Translations under genes and position numbers: made by a program
Part shown: in pieces, positions 21,433 through 22,078 of the stretch
Numbering within the stretch: position 1 is the stretch's first letter
Layout of the letters: every line of letters begins with the position of its first letter
Assembly: GCF_044239695.1 (NCBI RefSeq)
Contig: NZ_JBIIAW010000048.1
Coordinates: forward strand, 1 to 22,078
Length of the DNA stretch: 22,078 nucleotides
Source of the DNA: Pseudolysinimonas_A sp044239695
Lineage (GTDB): Bacteria > Actinomycetota > Actinomycetes > Actinomycetales > Microbacteriaceae
Reading direction: 5' to 3'
The notes under the pieces: generated by a model
Database searches by the model: none
Told to the model about the DNA's origin: nothing
The model's input: only the letters and a program-made list of their open reading frames with translations

Positions 21433-22078
21433 CCGACCCGGTCCTCGCCGCCGGTGCCGTCGTCTGGAAGGTGACCCCGAAGGGCAAACTGCGCATCCTC
21501 GTCGTGCACCGCACGCAGCACAAGGACACGTCGCTGCCGAAGGGGAAGCTCGATCCGGGTGAGACTCTGCCCGAGACCGCGGTGCGCGAGATCGCCGAGG
21601 AGACCGGGCTCGTCGTCGGACTCGGCGCGCCGCTCGGGATCGTCGAGTACGTGATGCCCAACGGGCGCGAGAAGAAGGTCTACTACTGGTCGGCGGCGGC
21701 CGATCCGCTGGCGATCGCGAACTCGACGTTCGTCGCCAACGACGAGATCGAGCAGCTCACCTGGTTCAGCCTGAAGAAGGCGCGCAAGCGCATGAGCTTC
21801 GCCGCCGACCTCGACATCGTCGAGCGCTTCGCGGAACTGTACGAGCAGGGCCGCGCCCGCACCTTCGCCATCATCGCCCTGCGGCACGGCAAGGCCGCGC
21901 CGCCTCAGGACTGGGCGGGGCCCGACGCGACGCGCCCGCTCATGCCGCGCGGCGAGAACCAGGCGCTCAGCGTCGCCCCCGCCATCGCCGCCTTCCGGCC
22001 CACGGTGCTCGTCTCGTCGACCGCGGTGCGCTGCGTGACCACGATCGCGCCGACCGCCCGCCTCACCGGGGTCGCCGT
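21429..22078 (+). CDS. mutT1: Nudix hydrolase-histidine phosphatase fusion, MutT1-like (3' end outside the window)
   Basis: The frame starts with GTG in a GTGA overlap with the ppk1 stop and stays open to the window edge, giving 216 codons. Residues 1 to about 135 form a Nudix domain whose box GKLDPGE...AVREIAEETGL fits GX5EX7REUXEEXGU exactly (Gly39 to Leu61). From about 148 a histidine phosphatase domain begins with LRHGKA (Arg152-His153-Gly154) and continues past LVSSTAVRCVTT at the edge. This two-domain form is typical of mycobacterial MutT1, which hydrolyses 8-oxo-guanine nucleotides and diadenosine polyphosphates. Translational coupling to ppk1 suggests a joint role in nucleotide and polyphosphate handling. 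The missing part should be about 90-100 residues. Confidence 0.92.
   Translation, partial: MTDPVLAAGAVVWKVTPKGKLRILVVHRTQHKDTSLPKGKLDPGETLPETAVREIAEETGLVVGLGAPLGIVEYVMPNGREKKVYYWSAAADPLAIANSTFVANDEIEQLTWFSLKKARKRMSFAADLDIVERFAELYEQGRARTFAIIALRHGKAAPPQDWAGPDATRPLMPRGENQALSVAPAIAAFRPTVLVSSTAVRCVTTIAPTARLTGVA

Noticed and set aside
1..22078. CRISPR arrays, tRNA or rRNA genes, transposases, integrases, toxin-antitoxin pairs
   Set aside because: None seen on either strand; repeats found are short and not array-like, and all large frames belong to conserved chromosomal families.

Overview
The window is high-GC (roughly 70% by eye) chromosomal DNA from an actinomycete. CarD, SenX3-RegX3, an LpqE-like lipoprotein, GlnR, a MutT1-type Nudix/phosphatase protein and PPK1 all point to Actinomycetota. 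The IspD-IspF fusion and a GGTCGAG...CGAGACC intergenic palindrome fit Microbacteriaceae best; that family assignment is inference. I see no phage, plasmid, insertion sequence, CRISPR array, rRNA or tRNA. This is mostly conserved housekeeping and regulatory sequence.

Layout from left to right. 1-169: the possible tail of an upstream gene, then a repeat-rich intergenic segment with a long inverted repeat. 170-3663 (+): a DUF4032 protein with a kinase-like N-terminal half, then an MMPL/RND transporter 5 bp downstream. 3665-6078 (-): rlmB and cysS, sharing one base. 6113-6583 (+): a GNAT acetyltransferase. 6612-8274 (-): a fused ispDF and carD. 8377-8919 (+): an LpqE-like lipoprotein. 8966-10803 (-): regX3 and senX3. 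10972-12415 (+): phoU and a second lipoprotein. 12417-13160 (-): phosphoglycerate mutase. 13193-13975 (+): a methyltransferase-like protein. 13983-17119 (-): a packed five-gene run of a three-helix membrane protein, a 36-residue membrane peptide, a nitrobindin-like protein, a frameshifted ygfZ and an FUSC-type membrane protein. 17220-17903 (+): glnR. 17860-18801 (-): an esterase/depolymerase-like hydrolase. 18859-19206 (+): a divergent MerR regulator. 19261-22078 (+): ppk1 and mutT1, the latter cut by the window edge.

How the genes work together. senX3-regX3, phoU and ppk1 form a phosphate-sensing and polyphosphate group. GTTCA-type direct repeats sit upstream of the senX3 and ppk1 -10 elements and suggest a shared RegX3 regulon. 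glnR adds nitrogen control. carD is a general initiation factor and lies upstream of the isoprenoid gene ispDF in one operon.

The most striking non-gene signals are four. First, most transcription units appear leaderless, with a TAnnnT-like -10 ending 6-7 nt before the start codon. Second, the heptamer GGATGCC/GGCATCC is strongly enriched (33 by-eye matches) and pulls codon choice towards GAT and GCA. Third, ygfZ carries a frameshift plus apparent internal loss, which leaves its 5' part in one open frame with the FUSC gene. Fourth, the hydrolase/merR gap has a textbook MerR layout with a 19-bp spacer and a perfect 13-bp palindrome. I did not find a clear new defence or mobile system. The best candidates for undescribed biology are the kinase-like DUF4032/MMPL pair and the GGATGCC motif.
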